NCBI RefSeq assembly: GCF_000382365.1
Contig: NZ_KB908215.1
Location: forward strand, 248,001 to 312,000
Direction of reading: 5' to 3'
Length of the DNA: 64,000 nt
Source of the DNA: Pannonibacter phragmitetus DSM 14782
Lineage (GTDB): Bacteria; Pseudomonadota; Alphaproteobacteria; Rhizobiales; Stappiaceae
The notes below the pieces were generated by a model, which saw only the letters and a program-made list of their open reading frames with translations, had not been told where the DNA came from and did no database searches. Of this stretch, positions 37,679 to 46,012 are shown one piece after another (position 1 is the first letter of the stretch; the number at the start of each line of letters is the position of its first letter). The translations under genes and the position numbers were made by a program.

Positions 37679-40600
37679 TCAACACCTCTTTCAGGAATGC
37701 GCCCGGCCCTGCCTCGGGCGAAATCTGGCAGACCCGCACCGCAAGGCTCGCCACCGGCCCGCCAAAGTCGGCAGCTTCATCCGCTGCCGGATAAACCAGG
37801 CTGGTGGCCGTGCTGGTCAGCGACCGCAGAACGCTCCCGCCCGGGGCGGACAGAATGTCCACACGGTAGACTTCCGCCGTCTCGCCCAGCGGCACCTCCG
37901 CAAGGTCCCAGCTGTCGCCGCCCTTTCGGGTCCGCCGGATCCACGACAGGCGGATGGCTCCGCTCTCCCGTGATGCCCTCAGATGCACCGGCGCCAGCGG
38001 CAAGGCCGCCCGGCCGCTCGCCGCAAAGACCACATCCCTGCGGGCTGCCGTGTCCAGAGCCGCACCGGCGGGCAGGATTCGATAGGTCAGCACCCGCCCC
38101 AGCAGATCCGCCTCCAGCGGGAGGACGGCATGAGTGCCATCCAGCAGAACGATGGCCGCCCCGGCCGCAGCTCCAGCCGCCGCCTCTGCCTCGCTGCCCT
38201 TCTGCCCGCGCAGCAGCCCCGTCAGACGGTACCGCCGCGTGCCCGTCAGCTCCGCATGACGGAACTGCAGCAGTTCATATCCACCCGTCCGGCTCAGTAC
38301 AGCCAACGCATTGGCACCGGAAAGCACAGCTTCCAAACTGCGGCTCTGCATCAACCCGCCATGGATCTCCACCTCGCAGACGGAGGCCTCATCCCACCGC
38401 CACACCGGCCCCGGCGGCAGATCCGCCTTCAGCGTGCCCGTCGTGGCCGGCCGCTCCAGCCGCGCCACGTCTTCGAAGCTGTCGCCCGTCCGGCCGCGCA
38501 GCACCGCCAGTTCCCCCGGCCAGGGCCGGGCAAAGGCCGCAACCACGGGCGAGAAGGCACCATCCGTGTCCTGCAGGAGCGGCAGGTTCATCATAACCAC
38601 ATGCGGCGGCCCCGCTTCCGTATCCTGCCAGACAGACGCCCGGCTCTGCGGCGTACGGGCCACCGCCAGAACCGGCGCGCTGCGAACTGCTTCGATCTTC
38701 CGCGTCTGTGCAGTCTCGATCCGCTCGATCCGCAGACGCAGCGCAGGCGAAAACACCTGATCCGGCGTTTCCGCAATCTCAACCAGATCGCCCACCTCAA
38801 ATCTGGCGTCAGTGGGCGGCAGGGAAAATTCCACCCGCTCCCGCTCCGCCCAGACCCGCTGCAGCCTGGCATCCGCCGCCTGCATCAGAACCACCGGATT
38901 GACGGTCACGGCCAGATCCTGCGACCTCACCGTCCGGCTTCCCCCTTCCAGGCGGCGGCTTGCCACCACCTGACGGCGGAAATCCTGCTGCGGGTCTTCG
39001 CCCGACAGCCGGATCTCGCTCGTCAGCTCGGCATTCTGCGCCCGCACACGGCTCAGCAGCGGCTCGTCTTCCGCCTCTTCTGCCAGCAGGTGCCCGTCCA
39101 GCGCATGCACCCGTCCTGCTCCGGCAATGGCAAAGCGCAGCCGGTCCCCCAGATCCAGCGCCTGCCCGCCAAAGGCCTCCAGCAGCGGTTCGATGGCATC
39201 TCGCAATGAAACCGGCCCCGCCAGCGTCATCCCCTCGACAACTGCGGCTGGCCCCAGCACTTCGCAAGCCTCACCATCGATGCCGAAATCCTCCAGCATC
39301 TGCCGGATCAATCCGGCAATACTCACTGAGCCAAGCCGCCCGTTCAGCCAGTGCCCAACCTCCCAGTTGCCCCCGTCCGACCAGACGTCGCCATAGACCG
39401 GAAAGGCCGGAAAGGGCCGCGCGTCATAGGTCCAAAGATGCAGATTGGCCTCATCCACCATCCGCCCGCCATAGACGGGTGAGACCGGATTGTCCCCGCG
39501 CGCCAGCTCCGGATGACTGCCGCCCCAGTAGCTCAGCACCGCCTCCAGCCCCATCCGCTGCATGGCGTCATCGCGGGTGCCGCTGGAAAAATGCGGCGGG
39601 GTGGATTCCGACGATTTCGGATCGACGAACACATTCGGCTGGTTCGCCCCCCGGTCAATCGCCGGAATGCCCAGCTCGGTGAACCAGATGGGCTTGGACA
39701 TGGGCACCCAGGCCGTCGCCGCACCCAGCTCCACCCCGCCCACCCGCTCCACATGCGGGTTTTCCCACCAGCCCCGGATATCCTTGGCCCGGTAGACGAA
39801 CGGCTTGCCATAGGCCCCATCGGTGATCGGCGTGCGCTGTCCCGCCCGCCGCTCCGCATCCGAGCGGTAATACCAGTCGAAATACTCCCCGCCCGCCACT
39901 CCGGCCCGCAAGGCTTCAAGATCGTAGGGTGCCTCATCGTCTGCACCCTTCAGGTCCGTCAGCGGCAGATAATTGTCGATACCGACGAAATCCACCGCGG
40001 GGTCAGCCCACAGCGGATCCAGCGGAAACCGCACCTCCCCCTCCTGCGGCTGATGCGCGCCATATTCGGACCAGTCCGCCGCATAGGAAATCTTCGTCCC
40101 GGCCCTCAGCACACCGCGCACCTCTGCGGTCAGCGCTCTCAGTGCCGTCACGAAGGGATAGCTGCCACCTCCAGCACTTGCCCTTGTCAGCCCGCGCATT
40201 TCCGATCCGGTCAGAAAAGCATCAACACCGCCCGCCGCTTCCGCCAGATGCGCCAGATGCAGGATGAAACGCCGGTAACCCCAGTCCTCCGCATTGCCGC
40301 TGAACGCGATTGCCTCGCCGCTCACACTGAAATGAGCGGGCATCGCGCTTCCCATGAAGGCCGCCACATCTGCCGCAACACTCCCCGAGGGCACGATCCG
40401 TCCGCGCCAGGGATAGACCGGCTGCGACGCGCCTCCCTCAGGCGCAGGCAGGCTGTTGCCAGCCGGGATATCCATGAGGATGAAGGGATAGAGCACCACC
40501 CTCAGCCCCCGCGCCTTCAGGTCGCGGATTGCAGCGATCACACTCGCATCACAGGGTGTGCCGCCAAAGGCTGGCCGCCCGTCAATCTGCGAAACAAGCT

Positions 40601-41537
40601 GCGCGCCCTCCCGCGTCACCGGGCCCACCTGCCAGGTCATGCCGGAAGTGTTGCGGCTCGCTGTCTCCACCTTCGGCCGGATGGAGCACTGTCCGGCCCG
40701 CAGGTCATCCCCGAACCAGGCCACAACGAGTGCCACGCTTTCCAGAGCCGGACACAGCGCCTGCAATTCGTCCAGTGCCGCGTGCCAGTCGCTGGCGGCG
40801 ATGGACGTGTGCCGGTTCACCACCACCGTCGTGCCGGTGGAGGGCTCGTCCGTAACCTTGGTGGGAGCATAGACAAACTCGCCCGCACCGGGGATCAGCG
40901 TCACGGCCTTCACCATCGGCTCCAGCCGCTCCACCACCCGCACCACCTCGAAGGACAGCTGCGGCAGACGATTGCCGAAGCCCTCCAGCGGCAGTCGCTC
41001 GAACACCACATAAGCTGTTCCGCGATAGGCTGGCGCAGTTCCCTGCACCGCTGCAATCAGAGGATCAGCCGCTTGCGTTCTCGTGCCCAGGTAGATGCGG
41101 TAGTTGATTCCGGAGAGATCCAGCAGCTTGCCATCCGCCCACACGCGCCCGATCCGCGCCACCGGCCCTTCGCACAGGGCCACGGCGAAATTGCCGTAAT
41201 AGCTGTAGCTGCGCACAGTCGTACCGGAGCCGCCGCCCGCTTTCCCGCCTGCGCTCTCTTCGCTGACTTCTTCCTCGAAACGTGTCGCCCAGATCACCTG
41301 CCCCGCCAGCCGCACCCGGCCATAGAGCCGTGGCAGGGAGGCGCCCTCGGCGGAGGACTGGACCGAAAGATCAGCCAGCCGGCCGAACTCCACCGTCCGG
41401 CTGCTGCCGAACAGGGAGTTGTCGATCAGGCTCCCGGCCACAGCGCCCGCCGCGCGCCCCAGAATACCCCCGATGGCTCCAATTCCAGCCATGTTGCCAA
41501 GGGCCTGACCGGCCGCTGCAAGGATCAGGGTTGCCAT
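37671..41537 (-). CDS. GTA megatron / TIM-barrel host-specificity protein (RcGTA g15)
   Basis: 1288 residues from ATG 41537 (MATLILAAAGQALG), with GGAG seven bases upstream and a 13-bp overlap with the NlpC/P60 gene. An N-terminal Gly/Ala-rich hydrophobic stretch precedes the tail-hub part; the middle holds the GTA_TIM glycoside-hydrolase-like domain (KPIWFTELGIPAIDRGANQPN, about residues 620-645), followed by phage tail-tip domains to the C-terminus. Forms the tail tip that contacts and perforates the recipient envelope. Length agrees with RcGTA g15 (about 1300). Confidence 0.95.
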   Translation of the reverse strand: MATLILAAAGQALGNMAGIGAIGGILGRAAGAVAGSLIDNSLFGSSRTVEFGRLADLSVQSSAEGASLPRLYGRVRLAGQVIWATRFEEEVSEESAGGKAGGGSGTTVRSYSYYGNFAVALCEGPVARIGRVWADGKLLDLSGINYRIYLGTRTQAADPLIAAVQGTAPAYRGTAYVVFERLPLEGFGNRLPQLSFEVVRVVERLEPMVKAVTLIPGAGEFVYAPTKVTDEPSTGTTVVVNRHTSIAASDWHAALDELQALCPALESVALVVAWFGDDLRAGQCSIRPKVETASRNTSGMTWQVGPVTREGAQLVSQIDGRPAFGGTPCDASVIAAIRDLKARGLRVVLYPFILMDIPAGNSLPAPEGGASQPVYPWRGRIVPSGSVAADVAAFMGSAMPAHFSVSGEAIAFSGNAEDWGYRRFILHLAHLAEAAGGVDAFLTGSEMRGLTRASAGGGSYPFVTALRALTAEVRGVLRAGTKISYAADWSEYGAHQPQEGEVRFPLDPLWADPAVDFVGIDNYLPLTDLKGADDEAPYDLEALRAGVAGGEYFDWYYRSDAERRAGQRTPITDGAYGKPFVYRAKDIRGWWENPHVERVGGVELGAATAWVPMSKPIWFTELGIPAIDRGANQPNVFVDPKSSESTPPHFSSGTRDDAMQRMGLEAVLSYWGGSHPELARGDNPVSPVYGGRMVDEANLHLWTYDARPFPAFPVYGDVWSDGGNWEVGHWLNGRLGSVSIAGLIRQMLEDFGIDGEACEVLGPAAVVEGMTLAGPVSLRDAIEPLLEAFGGQALDLGDRLRFAIAGAGRVHALDGHLLAEEAEDEPLLSRVRAQNAELTSEIRLSGEDPQQDFRRQVVASRRLEGGSRTVRSQDLAVTVNPVVLMQAADARLQRVWAERERVEFSLPPTDARFEVGDLVEIAETPDQVFSPALRLRIERIETAQTRKIEAVRSAPVLAVARTPQSRASVWQDTEAGPPHVVMMNLPLLQDTDGAFSPVVAAFARPWPGELAVLRGRTGDSFEDVARLERPATTGTLKADLPPGPVWRWDEASVCEVEIHGGLMQSRSLEAVLSGANALAVLSRTGGYELLQFRHAELTGTRRYRLTGLLRGQKGSEAEAAAGAAAGAAIVLLDGTHAVLPLEADLLGRVLTYRILPAGAALDTAARRDVVFAASGRAALPLAPVHLRASRESGAIRLSWIRRTRKGGDSWDLAEVPLGETAEVYRVDILSAPGGSVLRSLTSTATSLVYPAADEAADFGGPVASLAVRVCQISPEAGPGAFLKEVLNV

Positions 41538-41992
41538 GGCAAAACTCCGGGAAAGGAAAACACATGCGAAATGCGCCGCGACCACGCTGGCACCAGCGGG
41601 CTTTCGATCACGCCTGCCCGCTCATAGGCGTGGATCAGGCCGCCCGTTTCACTCAGGAGACCTGCATGTTTCACCGGCGCTCCGTCACGCCAGCGGAACA
41701 GCACCACATCGCCCGGCGCACCTGTCCCCACCACCGGCACAAGCCAGGTTCCGGCTGCCTGAAGCAGGCTCTCACCGCCGCTGCCTGCCTCCGCCCATTG
41801 CGGTGAATAGGCAGGCAGCGGCACAGGCTCCGGCCCCACGAACTGGCGCCACAGCCCACGGACAAGTCCGAGGCAGTCGCACCCCACGCCCTTCAGCGAG
41901 GCCTGATGCCGGTAAGGTGTACCGACCCAGTTGCGTGCTCCGGCGAGCAGATCAGCCCGCGAAATCCCGTCAGGAGACAATCGCCCCTCCAT
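41525..41992 (-). CDS. NlpC/P60-family tail peptidase (RcGTA g14)
   Basis: 155 residues. Catalytic Cys is in GVGCDCLGLVRGLW (Cys about 39) and His in PVKHAGLL (about 108), as expected for phage cell-wall peptidases of the NlpC/P60 class. It probably cuts peptide cross-bridges of the recipient wall during DNA entry. Its ATG lies 23 bp inside the DUF2163 gene. Confidence 0.93.
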   Translation of the reverse strand: MEGRLSPDGISRADLLAGARNWVGTPYRHQASLKGVGCDCLGLVRGLWRQFVGPEPVPLPAYSPQWAEAGSGGESLLQAAGTWLVPVVGTGAPGDVVLFRWRDGAPVKHAGLLSETGGLIHAYERAGVIESPLVPAWSRRISHVFSFPGVLPWQP

Positions 41993-42863
41993 CGTTCTGG
42001 CCTGAATTGCGGGACGGGTAGGACAGGACGAAATCCGTGCCCGGCATATGCGGAAAGCCCCGAAAGTTCAGCCCATTGGCGAATTTCGCCTGACAGGTGG
42101 CAAAACGCTTGTCACAGCCAGCCGTCACCGTGATGCCGGTCCTTGGCGCCAGCATCTGCGGCGCCGCCAGCCACAGAACCAGCTCTGCCCCCTCATCCGT
42201 GCGGTCATGCCGGGCCACCTCACAGGCAAAGCCGGACAGCGCACCAGTCGTCACCACCAGACGCCCGCCGTCAAACCAGCCGCTTGTGTAGGAATGAAGT
42301 CCTGAAACCCGCAGCCGCCTTGTGTCATGCGAGAGGAGCACCGTTCCCGTCCCCCGAAAGGTAACCGAGGCCAGATCCACGCCACAGCGCCCATCCCCAA
42401 GATCCGCGTCGCACTGGCCGGAGAACACCCGCCCACGGCGCGCCTCCAGCGCCTGCGAAAGGCCGCGCAGCTCGGCCCGGAACACAAGCCCGGCCCGTGT
42501 CACCTCGCCGATCGTCGCCCGCCGCTCCAGGAGCGCCTGGGAGGGATCCGCCCAGTTCACAAGATAGGCCCGTACTTCGGCCCCATCCCACAGCCCCGCC
42601 TCCAGTTCGGCGTCGCTCAGGCCCTCGCTCGTCAGGCTGCCGCTGACCTCGCCGCCGCCAACCGCAAGCCCTGCCCCTTCCGTCACCGCGCTGCGCTCCA
42701 GTCCATTGGCTGGATTGCAAGTCACGCCCTGCACCGTCAGAGCGCGGTCGTGATCGGTGAACCCGAGTGTGATCCCGTCGTTCCGCGTCACCAGCCAGCA
42801 GGCGCAAAGCGTCGTGATCCGGCCCGCCAGGTGGGCGGCCAGTGCCTCGTCGATTGTTTTCAT
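41970..42863 (-). CDS. DUF2163 baseplate hub protein (RcGTA g13)
   Basis: 297 residues. N-terminal DUF2163 (HLAGRITTLCACWLVTRNDG, residues 11-30) and C-terminal BR0599 domain with GCDKRFATCQAKFANGLNFRGFPHMPG-type sequence. Four cysteines, in SGQCDADLGDGRCG and CDKRFATC, are spaced as in the family and may bind a metal or iron-sulfur cluster, as proposed for GTA hub proteins (family knowledge, not shown here). Overlaps g14; about 60 bp after the DUF2460 gene. Confidence 0.92.
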   Translation of the reverse strand: MKTIDEALAAHLAGRITTLCACWLVTRNDGITLGFTDHDRALTVQGVTCNPANGLERSAVTEGAGLAVGGGEVSGSLTSEGLSDAELEAGLWDGAEVRAYLVNWADPSQALLERRATIGEVTRAGLVFRAELRGLSQALEARRGRVFSGQCDADLGDGRCGVDLASVTFRGTGTVLLSHDTRRLRVSGLHSYTSGWFDGGRLVVTTGALSGFACEVARHDRTDEGAELVLWLAAPQMLAPRTGITVTAGCDKRFATCQAKFANGLNFRGFPHMPGTDFVLSYPSRNSGQNDGGAIVS

Positions 42864-42921
42864 GGATGATTTTCCTGCTTCGTCCAGTGCGGATACTTTT
42901 CACCGGATCAGGCAAAGTTTC

Positions 42922-43554
42922 CTAAAGCCGGATCTCCACCAGCGGGATGGCCGGTGCCTCGCCCGCCTCAAAGTGCGTCAGGCTGAAATCCAGCGTATCG
43001 GTGTCGAACCGCACTGGTACATCAAACAGAAACCCTGCCCGCACCTCGGCATCCTGGGCAGGCGCCACAGCCAGCACTACCTCGCCCGAGCCCGCATCAA
43101 ACGCAAAGTCCGTTGCAGCAAGTTCCACGCCCCCAGAACTCACCCGCAGGCTCCCGGCAACAGGCAGTGTAATGCTGCGGGCATAGGAAAGAATCCCTGC
43201 GCCATAGGTCTTGACCAGCAGAAAGCGTGTCCGCTGCCCGTCTCCCAGACCAAGCAGGCTGTCTCCTGCTCCCGATGCTCCTCCGGCCAGGGCTGTGCTG
43301 CTGTCAAACGGGTCGCGGAACCGGAACCCGTAAAGCCGCCCCCGTGCCCGCTCGAAGAGCCCCGCCACCGCCCGCAGGTCCATCAGAGACCGCACGCCGG
43401 AGCCCGCATCATAGCGCCTGCGGCTGTCAGCCCACCGTGCATTACGTGCTTCCTGGCCGCTAGCCAGCTGCACCACTTCGGTCCGCCGCTCCGGGCCTCC
43501 TCTGGCGCCAAAGGCCACTGGCAGCGGAAAGCTCTCGTCGAGGAATCCTGTCAC
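42922..43554 (-). CDS. DUF2460 distal tail protein (RcGTA g12)
   Basis: 210 residues with the family N-terminus FLDESFPLPVAFGARGGPERRT and the motif ARGRLYGFRFRDPFD. Forms the distal tail ring between tube and hub. Starts with GTG, GGGAG nine bases upstream. It is separated from the tape-measure gene by a 430-bp interval that holds the opposite-strand DUF465 gene, one of the few breaks in the cluster. Confidence 0.92.
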   Translation of the reverse strand: MTGFLDESFPLPVAFGARGGPERRTEVVQLASGQEARNARWADSRRRYDAGSGVRSLMDLRAVAGLFERARGRLYGFRFRDPFDSSTALAGGASGAGDSLLGLGDGQRTRFLLVKTYGAGILSYARSITLPVAGSLRVSSGGVELAATDFAFDAGSGEVVLAVAPAQDAEVRAGFLFDVPVRFDTDTLDFSLTHFEAGEAPAIPLVEIRL

Positions 43555-43583
43555 GGCATGCTCTCCCGTGTTCTTGCTGTTTT

Positions 43584-43597
43584 TTGATCTTGCTCAA
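43584..43597 (+). promoter_or_regulatory. FNR/FixK-type box upstream of DUF465 gene
   Basis: TTGATCTTGCTCAA matches the FNR/FixK consensus TTGAT-N4-ATCAA at nine of ten positions. Its centre is 57 bp before the DUF465 ATG; a class II site would put the transcription start near 43631, leaving a 17-base leader that carries the AAGGAGG. No convincing -10 was identified, so this is a candidate only. Confidence 0.5.
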
Positions 43598-43647
43598 GGA
43601 CTGCCGGAAGCAGCCCCGCCATGGTCTGCCCATCAAGGAGGACCTGC

Positions 43648-43884
43648 ATGAGTCACGTTGCACACGAGCTTCACGAAGAATTTCCGCAGGCTGCCGAGGC
43701 GCTGCATGCCTTGAAGCTGTCCAATGCCCATTTCGCCAAGCTCGCTGACGAGTATCACGAAGTGAATCGCGAGCTTCACCGCATTGAGACAGGCATTGCG
43801 CCTGCGTCCGATGAAGCCACGGAAGACCTCAAGAAGAAACGGCTTCACCTGAAGGACCAGATTGCGGCCATGCTGGCTGCCTGA
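43648..43884 (+). CDS. DUF465 (YdcH-family) protein
   Basis: 78 residues from ATG 43648, with AAGGAGG six bases upstream; the frame is open nine codons further upstream but without a ribosome site. The sequence is a helical hairpin typical of DUF465 (HFAKLADEYHEVNRELHRIE ... LKKKRLHLKDQIAAML), small cytosolic proteins of unknown function. It is transcribed against the GTA cluster, between the DUF2460 and tape-measure genes, and has its own candidate FNR/FixK box. It looks like a host gene rather than a particle component. Confidence 0.88.
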   Translation: MSHVAHELHEEFPQAAEALHALKLSNAHFAKLADEYHEVNRELHRIETGIAPASDEATEDLKKKRLHLKDQIAAMLAA

Positions 43885-43903
43885 AACATCGAAATGCAAG
43901 CTA

Positions 43904-43938
43904 CTGACCGGCTGACGTGATTTCACTCAGCCGGTCAG
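43904..43938. repeat. large inverted repeat after DUF465 gene
   Basis: Perfect 12-bp arms CTGACCGGCTGA / TCAGCCGGTCAG, extended inward by GTGA/TCAC with one bulged C, make a 16-bp stem around TT. No T-run follows on the plus strand, so it is at best a weak terminator for DUF465; it could also be a roadblock between the opposed transcripts of this gene and the GTA tape-measure gene. Confidence 0.75.
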
Positions 43939-43986
43939 CGCTTCCCGGGAACACCGGCCATTGAGCCCCTCCTCTTCAAGCCGGTG

Positions 43987-44568
43987 TTAGAGCCCGCGCC
44001 GTCCCCGTCCGACGGCGCGGGCCACCATTGCCGAGACCTGCGCTTCCGACCTGCGAAAACTGGGCGCATCCGGCGTGGTCACGTTGACGACCACGGTTCC
44101 CCCGACACTACCACCCGGCCCCGCCACACCCAGCCGCCCATCGGCACCGCGCTGCAGGGGTAGAATGGCTTCCGCTCCCGCCTCCCCCATCAGCCCCAAC
44201 CCGCTGCCATGGCCGAAGAAGGTCGGCGACGACACCACGCCGCCATCCGCAAACAGCGACACGCCGGAGCTGAACAGCCCGGACACACCGCTTGCAACGC
44301 TTGAGGCTGCCGAACCCAGCAGGCTGCTCACCGCATTTCCCGCCAGGTTTGTCAGCGGCGCCAGCGCGCTGGAAAGCGTCCGCGAAGACAGGCTCAGCAC
44401 CATCGATTTCATCACGCTGTCCAGCGATTTGCCACTGACCACCGCCGTTCGAAGCCCGGCATTCAGCACGCGGGAGAAGTCGCCCGCCGTCTTCTGCATG
44501 TCCTGCATCTGCTGCGCCATGCGGTCGAGGTCCGCGCCCCCCGCGCCAATCAGGCTGTCATCTGCCAT
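43987..44568 (-). CDS. short tail tape-measure protein (RcGTA g11)
   Basis: 193 residues: helical N-terminus (LDRMAQQMQDMQKTAG), an Ala/Ser/Gly-rich middle and the tape-measure signature GLMGEAGAEAILPLQRG (about 126-142). Such short tape measures are normal in GTAs, reflecting a short tail, so this is not a truncation. ATG overlaps the g10.1 gene by 19 bp. Confidence 0.9.
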   Translation of the reverse strand: MADDSLIGAGGADLDRMAQQMQDMQKTAGDFSRVLNAGLRTAVVSGKSLDSVMKSMVLSLSSRTLSSALAPLTNLAGNAVSSLLGSAASSVASGVSGLFSSGVSLFADGGVVSSPTFFGHGSGLGLMGEAGAEAILPLQRGADGRLGVAGPGGSVGGTVVVNVTTPDAPSFRRSEAQVSAMVARAVGRGRRGL

Positions 44569-44798
44569 CCCGTTTCTCCTTCATCCGGAAAACGCTGCAT
44601 CAGCGCCTCCAGCCCCCGGCGGTTGAGAGCGCCCGCTCCCCGCCGGAGGCCCAGCGCGAAGGCCAGTTCACGCGGCGTCGCGGCCCAGGTTCCAGCCGGG
44701 CTCCAGCCGAGGCGCCCCATGGCGGCATGAAGCACCGCCTCCCATGGAAACGCCCCGGCCCCGCCCGCCGCAGCCCTATCCCCCACGCCGCCTCTCAA
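44550..44798 (-). CDS. tail assembly chaperone, second part (RcGTA g10.1, TIGR02216-like)
   Basis: Up to 82 residues. The conserved region starts at FPWEAVLHAAMGRLGWSP and ends LNRRGLEALMQRFPD, matching the ~60-residue family. Start is unclear: TTG 44798 overlaps the g10 stop but has no ribosome site; GTG 44786 has GAGAGG four bases upstream; or the ORF is entered by a -1 frameshift from g10 at GGGCCCC (44813-44807). By analogy with lambda G/GT, this would make a fused chaperone for the tape measure. Confidence 0.85.
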   Translation of the reverse strand: MRGGVGDRAAAGGAGAFPWEAVLHAAMGRLGWSPAGTWAATPRELAFALGLRRGAGALNRRGLEALMQRFPDEGETGWQMTA

Positions 44799-45145
44799 GG
44801 GCGCGTGGGGCCCATGGCTGCCTCCGCTGTCTCATCAGCTGCACCAAAGGTGATCCGCAGCAGATCCGCCGCAATCGCCGCGAAACCGGCCACGCCGCCG
44901 GGCGCCCGCATCATCGCCACCTGCTCGTCGGAAACGCTGTTGCCCGCCCCGCGCAGCCCCGCACCAAGGACGCGGATGATGTCCCGCGCCGCCAGCCGCC
45001 CGCTGGCAAAGCGCTCCACCAGCCCCTGCAGATCCTCGCAGGCAAAGGCGCTCTCCAGTTCCGCCAGCGCGCCAAGCGTCAGCACCAGCGTCCATTCCCG
45101 CCCGTCCAGCATGGCGCTGATTTCGCCTCTCAGCCGGTTCGTCAT
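44795..45145 (-). CDS. tail assembly chaperone (RcGTA g10, GTA TAC family)
   Basis: 116 residues from ATG 45145 (MTNRLRGEISAMLDGREWTL), the usual family N-terminus; the open frame begins six codons earlier at a TTG overlapping the g9 stop. The conserved GALAELESAFACEDLQGLVERF is present. Positioned between tail tube and tape measure like lambda gpG. The final codons ATG GGC CCC hold a perfect X_XXY_YYZ heptamer, three codons before the stop, in register for a -1 shift into g10.1. Confidence 0.88.
   Translation of the reverse strand: MTNRLRGEISAMLDGREWTLVLTLGALAELESAFACEDLQGLVERFASGRLAARDIIRVLGAGLRGAGNSVSDEQVAMMRAPGGVAGFAAIAADLLRITFGAADETAEAAMGPTRP
44807..44813 (-). promoter_or_regulatory. 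candidate -1 ribosomal frameshift site GGGCCCC
   Basis: In the zero frame of g10 the heptamer reads G_GGC_CCC; slipping back one base continues CAC GCG CCC TTG AGA, exactly the g10.1 frame. A stem of eight pairs with one bulge (44807-44800 with 44792-44784) follows at once; the spacing is shorter than the 5-9 bases usual for stimulators. Not proven. Confidence 0.5.
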
Positions 45146-45159
45146 CCCTGCCGCTCCCC

Positions 45160-45573
45160 TCAAAGCGCCGTGAAGGCCAGTTCGCCGGCGGACTCGAGAG
45201 CGATCTCATAGGTCACCTCCCCGTCATGCTGCCCCGCATATTCCAGCGCCGTGATCTGGAACGGCCCCTGAAGCGTGCCGAAATCCGGGATCACCACCTG
45301 AAAGGCCCTGATCTCGCCACTGAAAAACAGCGCCCGCGCTGTCTCGTCCGCACTGGCATCACGGAAAAGGCCGGAGCCCGAGATGCTGGCACTGCGGGTG
45401 CCAGCCCCGGCCAGCAATTCCCGCCAGCGCCCGGCACTGTCCGCATTGGTGATGTCCACCGTTGCTGCATTGAGCGCGATCCTGCGGGCCCGAAGCCCCG
45501 CCAGTGTCACAAAGGAATTGCCGCTGCCCGTGCCGAGCTTCAGCAAAAGGTCACGTCCACGCTGCGCCGCCAT
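45160..45573 (-). CDS. major tail tube protein (RcGTA g9)
   Basis: 137 residues starting AAQRGRDLLLKLGTGSG, characteristic of the phage TP901-1-type major tail family, with DITNADSAGRWRELLAGAG and the beta-sandwich C-terminus FQITALEYAGQHDGEVTYE. Forms the stacked rings of the tail tube. ATG has AAGGAG six bases upstream. Confidence 0.94.
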   Translation of the reverse strand: MAAQRGRDLLLKLGTGSGNSFVTLAGLRARRIALNAATVDITNADSAGRWRELLAGAGTRSASISGSGLFRDASADETARALFFSGEIRAFQVVIPDFGTLQGPFQITALEYAGQHDGEVTYEIALESAGELAFTAL

Positions 45574-45604
45574 TGCGCGCTCCTTGCCGTTTGATGTGTT
45601 GCAG

Positions 45605-46012
45605 TCAGTCTTCCGGGCCGGTCACGGCGCGCAGGCGCAGTGCCGCCCGCCAGCTCCGCCCGTCCCTCAGCCGTTCGCTGGAAGTCTCGACGGCCCGCAG
45701 GTCAGCCAGATGCCAGCCGTTCAGACTGAGGCCGGAACCGAAGAGCGCCGCTGCCGCCGCCATAACGCCCTTCACCGCCTCATCGCGGCTGTCCGCGCGG
45801 GAATAGAGCGCCAGCACCACCTGATGCTCCATGCCCTCGTCCGGCTCACCGGCCAAAGGCCGGGACGTGATGCTCTCCAGCGTCAGATAGGGATGCGCCG
45901 CACTGCGCGGCGCCCCGTCGTGCACGTGCCCCGCGCCGAGAATCAGCGTCAGGTCAGCGTCAGTGGAAAGCCGGGCAATCAGCGCGTCGCGCAGCGCCAT
46001 TTCGCCGGTCAT
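45605..46012 (-). CDS. DUF3168 tail terminator/completion protein (RcGTA g8)
   Basis: 135 residues from ATG 46012 (MTGEMALRDALIARL); GAGGAGG lies upstream and the codon overlaps the g7 stop (ATGA). DUF3168 features: AAHPYLTLESITSRPL and an alpha/beta C-terminal half. Caps the tail tube at the head end. The open frame upstream of this ATG lies inside g7. Confidence 0.9.
   Translation of the reverse strand: MTGEMALRDALIARLSTDADLTLILGAGHVHDGAPRSAAHPYLTLESITSRPLAGEPDEGMEHQVVLALYSRADSRDEAVKGVMAAAAALFGSGLSLNGWHLADLRAVETSSERLRDGRSWRAALRLRAVTGPED

Noticed and set aside
37671-41537. TIM-barrel protein as a metabolic glycoside hydrolase
   Set aside because: The GTA_TIM domain is embedded in a tail-tip protein inside the tail gene block.
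43987-44568. Tape-measure gene truncated by deletion
   Set aside because: A 193-residue tape measure is the normal GTA size and its C-terminal signature is intact.
44795-44798. TTGA overlap as a simple start for g10.1
   Set aside because: Kept as a possibility but not preferred; TTG lacks a ribosome site, while GTG 44786 or frameshifting explains expression better.
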